Below, in pieces: positions 1 to 8,190 of a DNA stretch of 12,977 bases. The position numbers and the translations under genes are program-made. Under the pieces are notes generated by a model. It saw nothing but the letters and a program-made list of their open reading frames with translations, was not told the DNA's origin and did no database searches. The DNA is from Saccharicrinis sp041595375 (GTDB lineage Bacteria > Bacteroidota > Bacteroidia > Bacteroidales > Marinilabiliaceae), in contig JBFHKL010000101.1 of NCBI GenBank assembly GCA_041595375.1, positions 1 through 12,977 on the forward strand, in the 5' to 3' direction. Positions within the stretch are counted from its first letter, which is position 1. Every line of letters begins with the position of its first letter.

Positions 1-830
1 AGCCAATGTTAGGCTTACCCCAGGAAGAGCCAATGTTTGATGTCTCTATTATTCCTCACCGATCCTTTTCGGACTTTATGAAAACCTATCGAAACCTGAT
101 TATTGTGGAAGTAGGGGAAAATGTGTCAGAGGAGAGCATTAAATTTTCAAGAAGCACCTGGGCTAAACAACAGGCTTTGGTACGTATCAATGCCAAAACC
201 CCTGAACGTTTGAAGGAAATGCTCCACAAACATGAACTTAAACTAGTTGGTTTTTTCACCAAAGCAGAAAGAGAACGCTTAACCACCTATTACAACAAAA
301 CATTTAACAAAAACCTGGTCGATAAACTTAAAAACAACTGGAAATTTTCCATGACCATACCTACTGATTTTAGACTTAGAAAAGAAGCTGAAGATTTCAT
401 CTGGATGTCACAAGAAACACCAACTTCGAGCACAGGAGTGTTGGTGTATCAATTTGATTATGTAGGAGAAGGTTCATTTTCCAAAGAATATTTGCTTAAC
501 AAAAGAGACGAGTTTTTGAAGCAACAAGTACCCGGAGAGCATGAAGGATCTTATATGACCACAGAGCATAGCTTTCCCATCTATTATCAGCTTATTAAAA
601 CACCCAACGACAGCAATACCGTTGTTATGCGTGGCCTTTGGAAAGTGCAGGGCGACATGATGGGAGGACCTTTTATCAGTATGTCACATCTGGATTCCAA
701 AACAAATAAAGTCATTGTAACGGAGGGATACTCTTATAATCCACAAAAAGCCCAGAAACGTAATATGATTCGTCAGCTCGAGGCTATCTTGCAATCGTAC
801 AAACCTGTTATTGAAGAAAAAAAGAAATGA
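1..830 (+). CDS. DUF4837 family protein, probable lipoprotein, 5' end missing
   Basis: The reading frame is open from the window edge to the TGA at 828-830, so the gene begins outside the window. The ATG at position 6 is almost certainly internal: its first residues (MLGLPQEEPMFDV) match the block that in DUF4837 proteins follows about 50-60 residues containing a lipoprotein signal peptide and a short conserved segment. The visible 274 residues are soluble in character. They carry family-like stretches around FKTHRN/FMKTYRNLIIV, a W..... TIPTDFRLRKE region, and a C-terminal RGLWKVQGDMMGGPF block. DUF4837 proteins are known to me only as predicted Bacteroidota envelope lipoproteins of unknown function. 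The lipobox itself cannot be seen here. The 3' end overlaps the next start by 4 bp (ATGA), which implies co-transcription and translational coupling. Family assignment is fairly secure; function is unknown. Confidence 0.82.
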   Translation, partial: PMLGLPQEEPMFDVSIIPHRSFSDFMKTYRNLIIVEVGENVSEESIKFSRSTWAKQQALVRINAKTPERLKEMLHKHELKLVGFFTKAERERLTTYYNKTFNKNLVDKLKNNWKFSMTIPTDFRLRKEAEDFIWMSQETPTSSTGVLVYQFDYVGEGSFSKEYLLNKRDEFLKQQVPGEHEGSYMTTEHSFPIYYQLIKTPNDSNTVVMRGLWKVQGDMMGGPFISMSHLDSKTNKVIVTEGYSYNPQKAQKRNMIRQLEAILQSYKPVIEEKKK

Positions 831-1225
831 GTTTCCCAGCCACCTCAAGAGATGATTTGCAAAAAGCTTCACGTAAAAATGAACTGATTGTAGAAACAGG
901 ATATCAAATTCAAAAAGACTTTGCGGAATTTGGTTTGGAAATAAACTTTTCAGGCAATGCTGCGTTTTTTTATGAAGAATTGTTTGATCAAATGAAAGTG
1001 CATGTAGAAACCATCATGACAGAGAGCTTGGAGCGTTTTATGCATTTTTTATACAGAATTGACATTAGTCAACAAAATATAGCTCAGTACGAAAATGAAA
1101 TGAAAGAAGCTCCCTATAATGAGCTTATCGCTGAGTTAATCATTCACAGGGAGCTAAAAAAGGTAATTACACGTGATTATTTCAGGCAAAAAAGCCAAGG
1201 AGATAATCATAAAGAATTAAACTAA
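827..1225 (+). CDS. Conserved-looking hypothetical protein, helical, 132 aa
   Basis: I do not recognise a named family. The start ATG lies in an ATGA overlap with the upstream stop, behind a purine-rich AAAAAAAGAA run, which strongly favours this start. The product is 132 residues, charged and probably almost entirely alpha-helical, with no signal peptide, membrane segment or cysteines. The central part (about residues 45-75) is an amphipathic stretch rich in Phe, Glu and Met. The C-terminal part (about 98-120) has a dense LIAELIIHRELKKVITRDYF block that looks like a conserved core. Being coupled to a DUF4837 gene and only 10 bp ahead of an aminopeptidase gene, it is probably made from the same transcript. 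If the upstream protein is an exported lipoprotein, the two would sit in different compartments, so a direct complex is not implied. Confidence 0.78.
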   Translation: MSFPATSRDDLQKASRKNELIVETGYQIQKDFAEFGLEINFSGNAAFFYEELFDQMKVHVETIMTESLERFMHFLYRIDISQQNIAQYENEMKEAPYNELIAELIIHRELKKVITRDYFRQKSQGDNHKELN

Positions 1226-1235
1226 CTATTATTTT

Positions 1236-2669
1236 ATGCAACCAATCATTAAAAAATCCATCGAAATAAAGCAAGATGGAAATATTATATTTCTGGTAAG
1301 AGACATTTCCTTACTTAAAGATTTTAATTTTACCGATGAGGAAATTTCTTATATCAAGAAAAAAACAGCTAAAAAGGACACCTTAGTCCACCTGAACCAA
1401 TTAAGTCAGCAAATATTTATTTGCTTTTCAAAGGAAAGTGGAAATGAGGAAGATGAAAATAGAAGAAAAGATGGCAACCTTCTCTTTAAACAGCTAAAAA
1501 AGGAAGATGCTGACGAAGTATCTATCATCGATTTGGTTGGCGATAAAAATCAAACAATTGCCTTAACTGAGGGAATTACCTTAAGTGCATACCATTTTAC
1601 CTATAAAAGTATTCAGGAAGAGGAGCCCTTTGCTTTAAAAGAAATTTTTGTTTCTTCACCTGTTGTTACAGCCAGGGAGATAAACGAACTAAACAACCTC
1701 ACAGAAGCGGTTTATATCACGCGCGATCTGGTTAACCAACCTGTTGACCGTTTAAATGCAAGCCAACTGAGCGACTTTATTGTAGCTCAATCGAAGATAG
1801 ACGGTTTTAATGTTGAGGTTTTCAATAAATCAAAATTAGAGGCCTTGAAATTCGGAGGTCTATTAGGCGTCAACAAAGGAAGTATTGATCCTCCTACTTT
1901 CTCCATTATGGAATGGAAACCTGAAGACGCCGTAAACTCAAAGCCCTATGTTTTAGTAGGCAAAGGGGTAGTTTTTGACACAGGAGGCATAAACCTTAAA
2001 ACCCCTCCTGGAAGTCTGGACACCATGAAATGCGATATGGGAGGAGCAGCCTCCGTAATTGGAACACTGGTAGCTCTTGCCAAAAATAAAGTTCCTGTTC
2101 ACATCATTGGCTTAATACCGGCTACCGACAACCGTCCGGGGCAGAATGCGATTGTTCCGAGTGATATTTTAACCATGCACAACGGTCTTACCGTTGAAGT
2201 AATTAATACAGATGCCGAAGGAAGACTAATTCTGGCAGATGCACTTAGCTATGCCAATAAATATGAACCTGAATTAGTCATTGATCTGGCAACCCTAACA
2301 GGCTCTGCGGTGATGGCTATTGGAGAATACGGTACGGTAGGCATGGGCACTGCCAATGATCATACATTCGCAGAAATAGAAAAACAAGGATATGCCACCC
2401 ACGAAAGAGTGGTCAGATTCCCCTTCTGGAGTGATTATGACGAACTAATAAAATCAGACATAGCTGATATTAAAAATCTGGGAAGCAGGGAAGCAGGTTC
2501 TATTACGGCCGGTAAATTTCTATCGAAATTTATAAACTATCCATGGATACACCTCGATATTGCAGGCCCTTCTTTTCACCTTAAAGAAAGTAGCTACAGA
2601 GGCAAGGGAGGCTCCGGAGTTGGAGTTCGCTTATTGTATCATTTCTTTAAATCTATTGTTTCCCAATAA
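1236..2669 (+). CDS. Leucyl aminopeptidase, M17 family cytosolic metallopeptidase
   Basis: This enzyme removes N-terminal amino acids from peptides in the cytoplasm using two bound divalent metals. The C-terminal catalytic half is complete: VGKGVVFDTGG at 241-251 gives Lys243 and Asp248, followed by Lys255, Asp267 in KCDMGGAA, and the M17 signature NTDAEGRL at 324-331 with Asp326, Glu328 and Arg330. These match the metal and active-site residues of E. coli PepA. Later family blocks are also present: LATLTGSAVMAIG at 351-363, ITAGKFL at 423-429 and WIHLDIAG at 437-444. The N-terminal half (1-160) is divergent, as usual for M17, where it serves hexamer assembly. Length (477 aa) is normal. The start is the first ATG, 10 bp after the previous stop, so it is likely the third gene of one transcript. 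No DNA-binding role of the E. coli PepA kind can be inferred. Confidence 0.95.
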   Translation: MQPIIKKSIEIKQDGNIIFLVRDISLLKDFNFTDEEISYIKKKTAKKDTLVHLNQLSQQIFICFSKESGNEEDENRRKDGNLLFKQLKKEDADEVSIIDLVGDKNQTIALTEGITLSAYHFTYKSIQEEEPFALKEIFVSSPVVTAREINELNNLTEAVYITRDLVNQPVDRLNASQLSDFIVAQSKIDGFNVEVFNKSKLEALKFGGLLGVNKGSIDPPTFSIMEWKPEDAVNSKPYVLVGKGVVFDTGGINLKTPPGSLDTMKCDMGGAASVIGTLVALAKNKVPVHIIGLIPATDNRPGQNAIVPSDILTMHNGLTVEVINTDAEGRLILADALSYANKYEPELVIDLATLTGSAVMAIGEYGTVGMGTANDHTFAEIEKQGYATHERVVRFPFWSDYDELIKSDIADIKNLGSREAGSITAGKFLSKFINYPWIHLDIAGPSFHLKESSYRGKGGSGVGVRLLYHFFKSIVSQ

Positions 2670-2749
2670 CATCACAAAGAAAAAATAGTATTTAGACCCA
2701 TTTCCTTATTAAAAATGGCGATATTTAGCGCAATCAATGATTAAAATTT

Positions 2750-3844
2750 ATGAGAACAGATAAAATAAGATTGGGAATAACCCATGGCGATATAAACGGT
2801 ATAGGATACGAAATTATTTTTAAGGCATTAGCCGATATAAGAATGTTTGATATGTGTACCCCTATTATTTACGGGTCATCAAAAGTTGCTGCATATCACC
2901 GTAAAACCTTAAACATCTCCAATTTCAGCCTCAATAACATCAAAGAAGCTGATGATGCACACCCTAAGCGGGCAAATATCATCAACTGTATTGATGACAA
3001 TATCAAAGTTGAATTGGGTAAGGAAACTAAAATGGGGGGCGAAGCCGCCTTTTCTGCACTAGACAAAGCCGTTAATGATTTAAAAGAAAACAAGATCGAT
3101 GTTTTAGTCACTGCTCCTATTCATAAAAAAAATATTCAGTCCGATCAGTTTAAATTCCCAGGACACACGGAATATCTGCAGAGTGAGTTTAAAGCCAATG
3201 ACTCCTTAATGCTGCTCGTTAGCGATGTTATGAAGGTAGGGGTGGTTACCGGGCACATTCCTTTATCTGAGGTTCCTCAGCAGGTAACCAAGGAAAAAAT
3301 ATTAGCCAAACTTAAAATCATGAACAAGACCCTAAAAGAGGATTTCACTATTCGAAAACCTAAAATAGCGGTATTGGGACTGAACCCGCATGCGGGAGAC
3401 AACGGCCTCATTGGCAAAGAAGAGCAGGAGATAATTATACCGGCTATTGAGGAGGCCAAGAAAAAAGGCATTTTGGCTCTTGGGCCATACCCTTCTGATG
3501 GTTTCTTTGGCTCCAACAACCTTTCTAAGTTCGATGCCATTTTAGCTATGTATCACGATCAGGGATTACTTCCTTTTAAAACGATTTCTTTTGCATCAGG
3601 CGTTAACTTTACCGCTGGATTGCCTATCGTTAGAACATCTCCGGATCATGGAACAGCTTTTGAAATTGCAGGAGAAGGTGTGGCCGATGAAGAATCATTC
3701 CGTCAAGCTGTATATTTAGCTATTGACATCTTTAAAAACCGTAACTCAAACAGCGAACTATCCAAAAATCCACTTCAATCATACGACATTAGCAAAATTG
3801 ATGAAAAGCTGGATGAAAAGCTTCCTGAAGAAAAAAATGATTAA
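2750..3844 (+). CDS. pdxA: 4-hydroxythreonine-4-phosphate dehydrogenase
   Basis: PdxA oxidises 4-phosphohydroxy-L-threonine with NAD(P)+ in the DXP-dependent pathway to pyridoxal 5'-phosphate; PdxJ then uses the product. The protein opens with GITHGDINGIGYEIIFKAL (9-27), the typical Bacteroidota form of the PdxA N-terminus. The conserved FPGHTEYL motif gives His139 and Thr140. The three metal-ligand histidines expected from E. coli PdxA are present as His169 (VTGHIPL), His214 (NPHAGDNG) and His269 (YHDQGLLPFK). The GVNFTAGLPIVRTSPDHGTAF block (284-304) is intact. At 364 aa it is longer than the E. coli enzyme (about 330), through a central insertion near 65-95 and a charged tail ending DEKLDEKLPEEKND. 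It stands 80 bp after the aminopeptidase and is closed by its own terminator, so it may be read from the upstream promoter or one of its own that I cannot identify. Confidence 0.95.
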   Translation: MRTDKIRLGITHGDINGIGYEIIFKALADIRMFDMCTPIIYGSSKVAAYHRKTLNISNFSLNNIKEADDAHPKRANIINCIDDNIKVELGKETKMGGEAAFSALDKAVNDLKENKIDVLVTAPIHKKNIQSDQFKFPGHTEYLQSEFKANDSLMLLVSDVMKVGVVTGHIPLSEVPQQVTKEKILAKLKIMNKTLKEDFTIRKPKIAVLGLNPHAGDNGLIGKEEQEIIIPAIEEAKKKGILALGPYPSDGFFGSNNLSKFDAILAMYHDQGLLPFKTISFASGVNFTAGLPIVRTSPDHGTAFEIAGEGVADEESFRQAVYLAIDIFKNRNSNSELSKNPLQSYDISKIDEKLDEKLPEEKND

Positions 3845-3861
3845 GAATAATTTATATATTT

Positions 3862-3893
3862 ATCCTGCTTTAAACTAAAGCAGGATTTTTTTT
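3862..3893 (+). terminator. Intrinsic terminator after pdxA
   Basis: A perfect 11-bp stem is formed by ATCCTGCTTTA (3862-3872) and TAAAGCAGGAT (3876-3886) around a 3-nt AAC loop, followed by an uninterrupted T run to 3893. It begins 18 bp after the pdxA stop. This is a textbook Rho-independent terminator and separates pdxA from the transglycosylase gene. Confidence 0.92.
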
Positions 3894-4020
3894 ATTCTTT
3901 ATATTTTAGTGCATAAAACTAAAAATCATAAAACAAAATCAGAAGAATTCCGTATTTAATATATCAACACAAAACAAAGTGATTAAATTATATAGACTAT
4001 TGTTTTTTCATACAATGAGA

Positions 4021-4062
4021 TGCAGAATTTGTAAAATTCACAATCGCTGAGTGCAGAATTTT
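4021..4062 (+). repeat. Direct repeat TGCAGAATTT x2 in the transglycosylase leader
   Basis: TGCAGAATTT occurs at 4021-4030 and again at 4052-4061, an offset of 31 bp (about three helical turns), ending 32 bp before the start codon of the transglycosylase gene. Between the copies, AAAATTC (4033-4039) can pair with either copy: as a short hairpin with GAATTT at 4025-4030 or with GAATTTT at 4056-4062. The AT-rich content makes chance matches likely. A regulator site or RNA structure is inference only. Confidence 0.35.
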
Positions 4063-4093
4063 AGATAAAGAATATTTTAAAAGTGGGGCAGCA

Positions 4094-5143
4094 ATGACTA
4101 AGAACAAGAAACAAAACAGTGTATTTATTAAAATATTAACCGTTACAACCAGTATCATATCCATATTTATTATCCTTAACCTCTTTACTTTCTCATCAGA
4201 ACCATCTTCTATAGAAAAGAAAGTGCTTTCTTTTAAGGATAATTACTCCATTTTTTCATTAAAAATACCGCAAAATATAAATTTTGCAGGAGAAGAAGCA
4301 CCTATTAAAAATACCTGGGTAAAGGAGAGTTTCGATAGGGAATTATTGATTAACACCTATTGGCAGTCACAAACCGTACTTTTCATTAAACGCTGCAACA
4401 GATATTTTCCCGTAATTGAACCGATCTTAAGAGATCAAGGTGTACCCGAAGATTTTAAATATTTAGCCGTTATTGAGAGTGCACTAATGCCCCGATCTAT
4501 TTCTCCTGCGGGAGCCGCAGGTATATGGCAATTTATGCCAGCCACAGCGCGTGAATATGGATTAGAAGTCAACAGTGAAATTGACGAACGTTACCATCTG
4601 GAGAAGGCCACAGTAGCAGCCTGTAAATATTTCAAAAAGTCCTATGCCCTATACAACAACTGGACCCTGGTAGCTGCCTCATACAATGCAGGTAAATCAG
4701 GAGTAAATAAACAACTTGCTATTCAGAAAACAGATAACTATTACGATTTATTATTAGGTGAAGAAACAGGTAGATATGTATACCGGATATTAGCTCTAAA
4801 GGAAATCCTATCATCTCCTGAAAAATATGGATTTTACGTTGCTAAGGAAGATTTATATCCTGCCTTACCTATACACACTGTTGTTATTGACAGCACCATC
4901 AATAACATAGCTGATTTTGCTGATTCTTTTGGCATCTCTTACAAACAATTTAAGGATTTGAATCCCTGGTTACGTGAAAACTTATTATCTAACAGATCTA
5001 AAAAATCCTATTCTATTTATCTACCTAAGCAGGTTTCGCTACCTAATCAGGAAACAACTATTACCCGCGAAATATCGCCTGCTACACCAATAGTTACAAA
5101 TGACCTTAAATTGAAAAAGGAGTCGCTTACCATTCAGCAATAG
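4094..5143 (+). CDS. Membrane-anchored lytic transglycosylase, MltD-like (SLT/GH23 domain)
   Basis: It is predicted to cleave the MurNAc-GlcNAc bond of peptidoglycan, leaving 1,6-anhydroMurNAc ends, on the periplasmic side of the inner membrane. Residues 11-33 form one hydrophobic segment after a Lys-rich start (signal anchor). No lipobox cysteine is visible, unlike E. coli MltD. The SLT domain spans about 95-240: the catalytic Glu is Glu128 in the LAVIESAL motif (124-131), followed by GAAGIWQFMPATA (140-152), ASYNAGKSG (195-203) and the RYVYRILALKEI helix (227-238). Residues about 260-311 resemble a diverged LysM unit (IADFADSFGISYKQFKDLNPWL, then YSIYLP), probably a peptidoglycan-binding module. 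The last 35 residues are low complexity. Length is 349 aa. The ATG follows GTGGGGCAGCA. A GTG 11 bp upstream is out of frame, so this start is kept. It is preceded by a terminator and is thus probably transcribed on its own. Confidence 0.9.
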   Translation: MTKNKKQNSVFIKILTVTTSIISIFIILNLFTFSSEPSSIEKKVLSFKDNYSIFSLKIPQNINFAGEEAPIKNTWVKESFDRELLINTYWQSQTVLFIKRCNRYFPVIEPILRDQGVPEDFKYLAVIESALMPRSISPAGAAGIWQFMPATAREYGLEVNSEIDERYHLEKATVAACKYFKKSYALYNNWTLVAASYNAGKSGVNKQLAIQKTDNYYDLLLGEETGRYVYRILALKEILSSPEKYGFYVAKEDLYPALPIHTVVIDSTINNIADFADSFGISYKQFKDLNPWLRENLLSNRSKKSYSIYLPKQVSLPNQETTITREISPATPIVTNDLKLKKESLTIQQ

Positions 5144-5148
5144 TTTAC

Positions 5149-5156
5149 TATCTTTG
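5149..5156 (+). promoter_or_regulatory. Candidate Bacteroidota -7 promoter box for uvrA
   Basis: TATCTTTG fits the Bacteroidota housekeeping -7 consensus TAnnTTTG exactly. It lies 6 bp after the transglycosylase stop and 38 bp before the uvrA ATG, giving an expected leader of about 30 nt. No good TTTG-type -33 box is seen at the usual 19-20 bp upstream (the sequence there is CGCTTACC), which lowers confidence. No terminator is seen between the transglycosylase and uvrA, so readthrough is also possible. Confidence 0.55.
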
Positions 5157-5193
5157 CTTACTTAATTTTTTTGGTGGGTAATTTGTAAGCGGT

Positions 5194-8064
5194 ATGAAAA
5201 ACAATACGAACACAATAGATAGTAACAAAGAAGATTTTATTGAAGAAGGACGCATTTCTGTAATGGGAGCCCGCGTGCACAACCTGCAAAACATAGATAT
5301 TGAATTTCCCCGAAACAAGCTGGTTGTTATAACCGGCTTAAGTGGGAGTGGCAAATCATCCCTGGCTTTTGACACTATATATGCCGAAGGACAACGTAGG
5401 TATATCGAAACTTTTTCGGCCTATGCACGTCAGTTCCTGGGTAATATGGAACGCCCCGAAGTGGATAAAATAACCGGTTTGAGTCCGGTGATCTCCATAG
5501 AGCAAAAAACCACCAATAAAAATCCCCGATCAACCGTTGGCACCATAACCGAGATATACGATTTCTTACGTTTATTATACGCCAGAGCTTCTGATGCCTA
5601 CTCGTATAACACAGGTGAAAAAATGGTGAAATACACCACAGAAAAGATTCTCACGCTTATTCTTGATAATTTTAATAGCAAGAATGTAATGATTCTGGCT
5701 CCTTTAGTACAAAATAGAAAAGGACATTACAAGGAGTTATTTGAACAAATCAGAAAAAAAGGATTCCTCCACGCCCGTGTAGATGGTGAGGTGATTGAGT
5801 TATCACATGGATATAAACTCGATCGTTACAAAAACCACAGCATCGAAATGGTTATCGACAGAATAAAAGTTTCTGATAAAGATACCAAGCGACTTTCCGA
5901 CTCTGTAAACCTTGCTATGAAAAACGGGAAAGGGATCATGATGATACTGAATGCAGAAACTAATCAGGCGAAATTTTATTCGCAACATCTCATGTGTCCA
6001 ACTACAGGTATATCTTACAATGAGCCTGCCCCCCACTCCTTCTCTTTCAATTCACCTCAAGGAGCCTGCCCTAAATGTAAGGGTCTGGGAACCATAGATA
6101 TTGTTGATATAGAAAAGGTAATTCCCGATGAATCCATGAGTATTCACAACGGAGGTATAGCTCCTCTGGGGAAATACAAAAACACACTTATTTTTTGGCA
6201 ACTACAGGCCATAGCCGACAAACACGATTTCACCCTAAAAACAGCTATAAAAAATATCCCCGAAGAAGCACTGGAGACTATTCTTTATGGCTCTAGCGAA
6301 CCTATTACCCTTAAAAACACCCCACTGGGTACTTCTTCAAATTATTTCATCAGTTTCGAAGGGGTAATTAAATATATTCTGCAACAACAAAATAACGACA
6401 CATCTAAAAAAGCCCAAAAATGGGCCATGCAATACGTCACTCATTCTGATTGTCCGCAATGTGAGGGACAGAGGCTTAATAAGGAAGCTTTGCACTTTAA
6501 GCTGGCGGATAAAAACATTGCCAATCTGGCAAGGATGGATTTATCACAACTAGCAGAGTGGTTTCAGGATATCGAACAACACCTGAGCAGCAAACAGAAA
6601 ACGATAGCCTCCGAAATACTCAAAGAAATTCGCAGCAGACTAGGTTTTTTAATGGATGTTGGTTTGGGCTATCTATCTCTCGACCGCAGTGCGATGACCC
6701 TTTCTGGGGGAGAAAGCCAAAGAATAAGGCTGGCCACACAAATTGGTTCTCAACTGGTTAATGTATTGTATATCCTCGATGAACCCAGCATTGGCTTACA
6801 TCAACGTGATAATCATAAGTTGATTCAATCCTTACAACAACTAAGAGATACCGGCAATTCTGTTTTGGTGGTAGAACACGATAAGGATATGATGCTTCAA
6901 GCTGATTACCTGATTGACATGGGACCTTATGCAGGGGTGCATGGCGGCGAAATAGTAGCGCACGGAACACCATTACAGGTAATTCAACAACATACCCTAA
7001 CAGCAGATTACCTGAACAACAAAAGATATATTCAGATACCAGAAGTACGAAGAAAAGGAAATGGAAAAACACTGACTATCCATAAAGCTACCGGCAATAA
7101 TCTAAAATCGGTAACCGCAACATTTCCGCTCGGCACCTTTATCTGCGTTACTGGAGTTTCGGGCAGTGGAAAATCAACACTGATAAACGAAACCTTATAT
7201 CCGCTTTTAAACCAACATGTGTACCACTCTATAAAAGATCCTCTACCATTTGAAAAAGTAAAAGGCTTGGAGAATGTTGATAAAGTGGTAGAAGTGGATC
7301 AATCTCCCTTGGGTAGAACGCCCCGATCAAATCCGGCTACCTATACCAAGGTTTTTGATGAGATACGTAAGTTGTTTACTGGCTTACCTGAATCGAAAAT
7401 AAGAAATTACAAGCCCGGAAGATTCTCCTTTAACATGGCGGGAGGAAGATGTGAAACCTGCAAGGGAGGTGGAGTGCAGATTATAGAAATGAACTTTCTC
7501 CCTGACGTGATGGTAGAATGCCCTGAGTGTCATGGGAAAAGATACAATCGCGAGACGCTCGAAGTTCGCTTTAAAGGAAAATCGATCAGCGATGTGCTGA
7601 ATATGACCATAAATCAAGCTGTTGAGTTCTTTGCCAATATACCACAAATTGCACACAAACTCAGGGTAATACAAGAGGTTGGATTGGGTTATATCACACT
7701 AGGGCAACCTTCAACTACCCTATCTGGAGGAGAGTCGCAAAGAGTTAAGCTGGCCAGTGAACTGGCAAAGAAAGACACTGGTAAAACAATTTACATCCTC
7801 GATGAACCTACAACGGGGCTTCATTTTGAAGATATCAGGGTTTTACTGGATGTATTAAACCGCCTGGTTGAAAAGGGAAATACGGTCATTGTAATAGAGC
7901 ATAATCTGGATGTAATAAAGGTAGCCGATCATATTATAGATATTGGTCCTGAAGGTGGTAGATTAGGTGGAGAAATATTATGTGTCGGTACACCAGAGCA
8001 AGTGGCCAAAAACAAAAAAAGCTATACTTCCAAATACCTGAAAGAAGAATTAAAAGCGAAATAA
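5194..8064 (+). CDS. uvrA: Excinuclease ABC subunit A (UvrA), DNA damage recognition ATPase
   Basis: UvrA dimers find bulky DNA lesions and load UvrB for nucleotide excision repair. Both ABC ATPase modules are complete: Walker A GLSGSGKS (48-55) and GVSGSGKS (654-661); signature LSGGESQR (503-510 and 843-850); Walker B YILDEP at about 526-531 and 867-872; and His switches in VVEHD (559-563) and VIEHN (900-904). The UvrB-binding and DNA-binding insertion region lies at about 120-290. The C-terminal zinc finger important for DNA binding is intact (Cys753, Cys756, Cys776, Cys779). CPQC at 420-423 is also present. The first zinc module has Cys268, Cys292 and Cys295, but the position expected to carry the second Cys reads Thr271 (CPTTG instead of CPxC). 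Length of 956 aa is normal (E. coli 940). The first ATG is used, with a candidate promoter 38 bp upstream. Damage-inducible control is not visible. Confidence 0.97.
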   Translation: MKNNTNTIDSNKEDFIEEGRISVMGARVHNLQNIDIEFPRNKLVVITGLSGSGKSSLAFDTIYAEGQRRYIETFSAYARQFLGNMERPEVDKITGLSPVISIEQKTTNKNPRSTVGTITEIYDFLRLLYARASDAYSYNTGEKMVKYTTEKILTLILDNFNSKNVMILAPLVQNRKGHYKELFEQIRKKGFLHARVDGEVIELSHGYKLDRYKNHSIEMVIDRIKVSDKDTKRLSDSVNLAMKNGKGIMMILNAETNQAKFYSQHLMCPTTGISYNEPAPHSFSFNSPQGACPKCKGLGTIDIVDIEKVIPDESMSIHNGGIAPLGKYKNTLIFWQLQAIADKHDFTLKTAIKNIPEEALETILYGSSEPITLKNTPLGTSSNYFISFEGVIKYILQQQNNDTSKKAQKWAMQYVTHSDCPQCEGQRLNKEALHFKLADKNIANLARMDLSQLAEWFQDIEQHLSSKQKTIASEILKEIRSRLGFLMDVGLGYLSLDRSAMTLSGGESQRIRLATQIGSQLVNVLYILDEPSIGLHQRDNHKLIQSLQQLRDTGNSVLVVEHDKDMMLQADYLIDMGPYAGVHGGEIVAHGTPLQVIQQHTLTADYLNNKRYIQIPEVRRKGNGKTLTIHKATGNNLKSVTATFPLGTFICVTGVSGSGKSTLINETLYPLLNQHVYHSIKDPLPFEKVKGLENVDKVVEVDQSPLGRTPRSNPATYTKVFDEIRKLFTGLPESKIRNYKPGRFSFNMAGGRCETCKGGGVQIIEMNFLPDVMVECPECHGKRYNRETLEVRFKGKSISDVLNMTINQAVEFFANIPQIAHKLRVIQEVGLGYITLGQPSTTLSGGESQRVKLASELAKKDTGKTIYILDEPTTGLHFEDIRVLLDVLNRLVEKGNTVIVIEHNLDVIKVADHIIDIGPEGGRLGGEILCVGTPEQVAKNKKSYTSKYLKEELKAK

Positions 8065-8190
8065 AACCCAATCAGGAAAGTAAAAAAAGAAAACATAAAT
8101 TATTACCTAACATAAATAGGATAGGAATAAAGTTTTTAGTAAAAATCATTTGTATGATATATATTGTCATCTAAAATAAAAAGAAGATGT

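Noticed and set aside
6..8. ATG at position 6 as the true start of the DUF4837 gene
   Set aside because: The frame is open to the window edge, and the first residues match an internal conserved block of the family. The expected signal peptide is missing, so the gene is cut by the window.
2670..2749. Riboswitch or promoter ahead of pdxA
   Set aside because: The 80-bp gap has no exact TAnnTTTG box and no stable paired structure or known riboswitch pattern that I can identify.
3894..4020. Promoter for the transglycosylase (TATATTTT at 3900-3907)
   Set aside because: It is one base off TAnnTTTG, lies directly behind the pdxA terminator almost 190 bp from the start codon, and has no -33 partner. 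Too weak to list.
6758..7674. Minus-strand open frames inside uvrA
   Set aside because: They are antisense to complete UvrA motifs, are rich in Cys, His and Tyr as shadow frames often are, and have no start context or family match.
8164..8190. Upstream TTG start for the nucleoside kinase
   Set aside because: It adds nine basic residues with no family resemblance. ATG 8191 begins directly at the TGS-like sequence MAQKIKIRC.
8065..8190. Terminator or promoter between uvrA and the kinase gene
   Set aside because: The only pairing seen is a 4-bp CCTA/TAGG match, and the TTTG at 8149-8152 has only TAAAATAA at the -7 distance. Neither is convincing.
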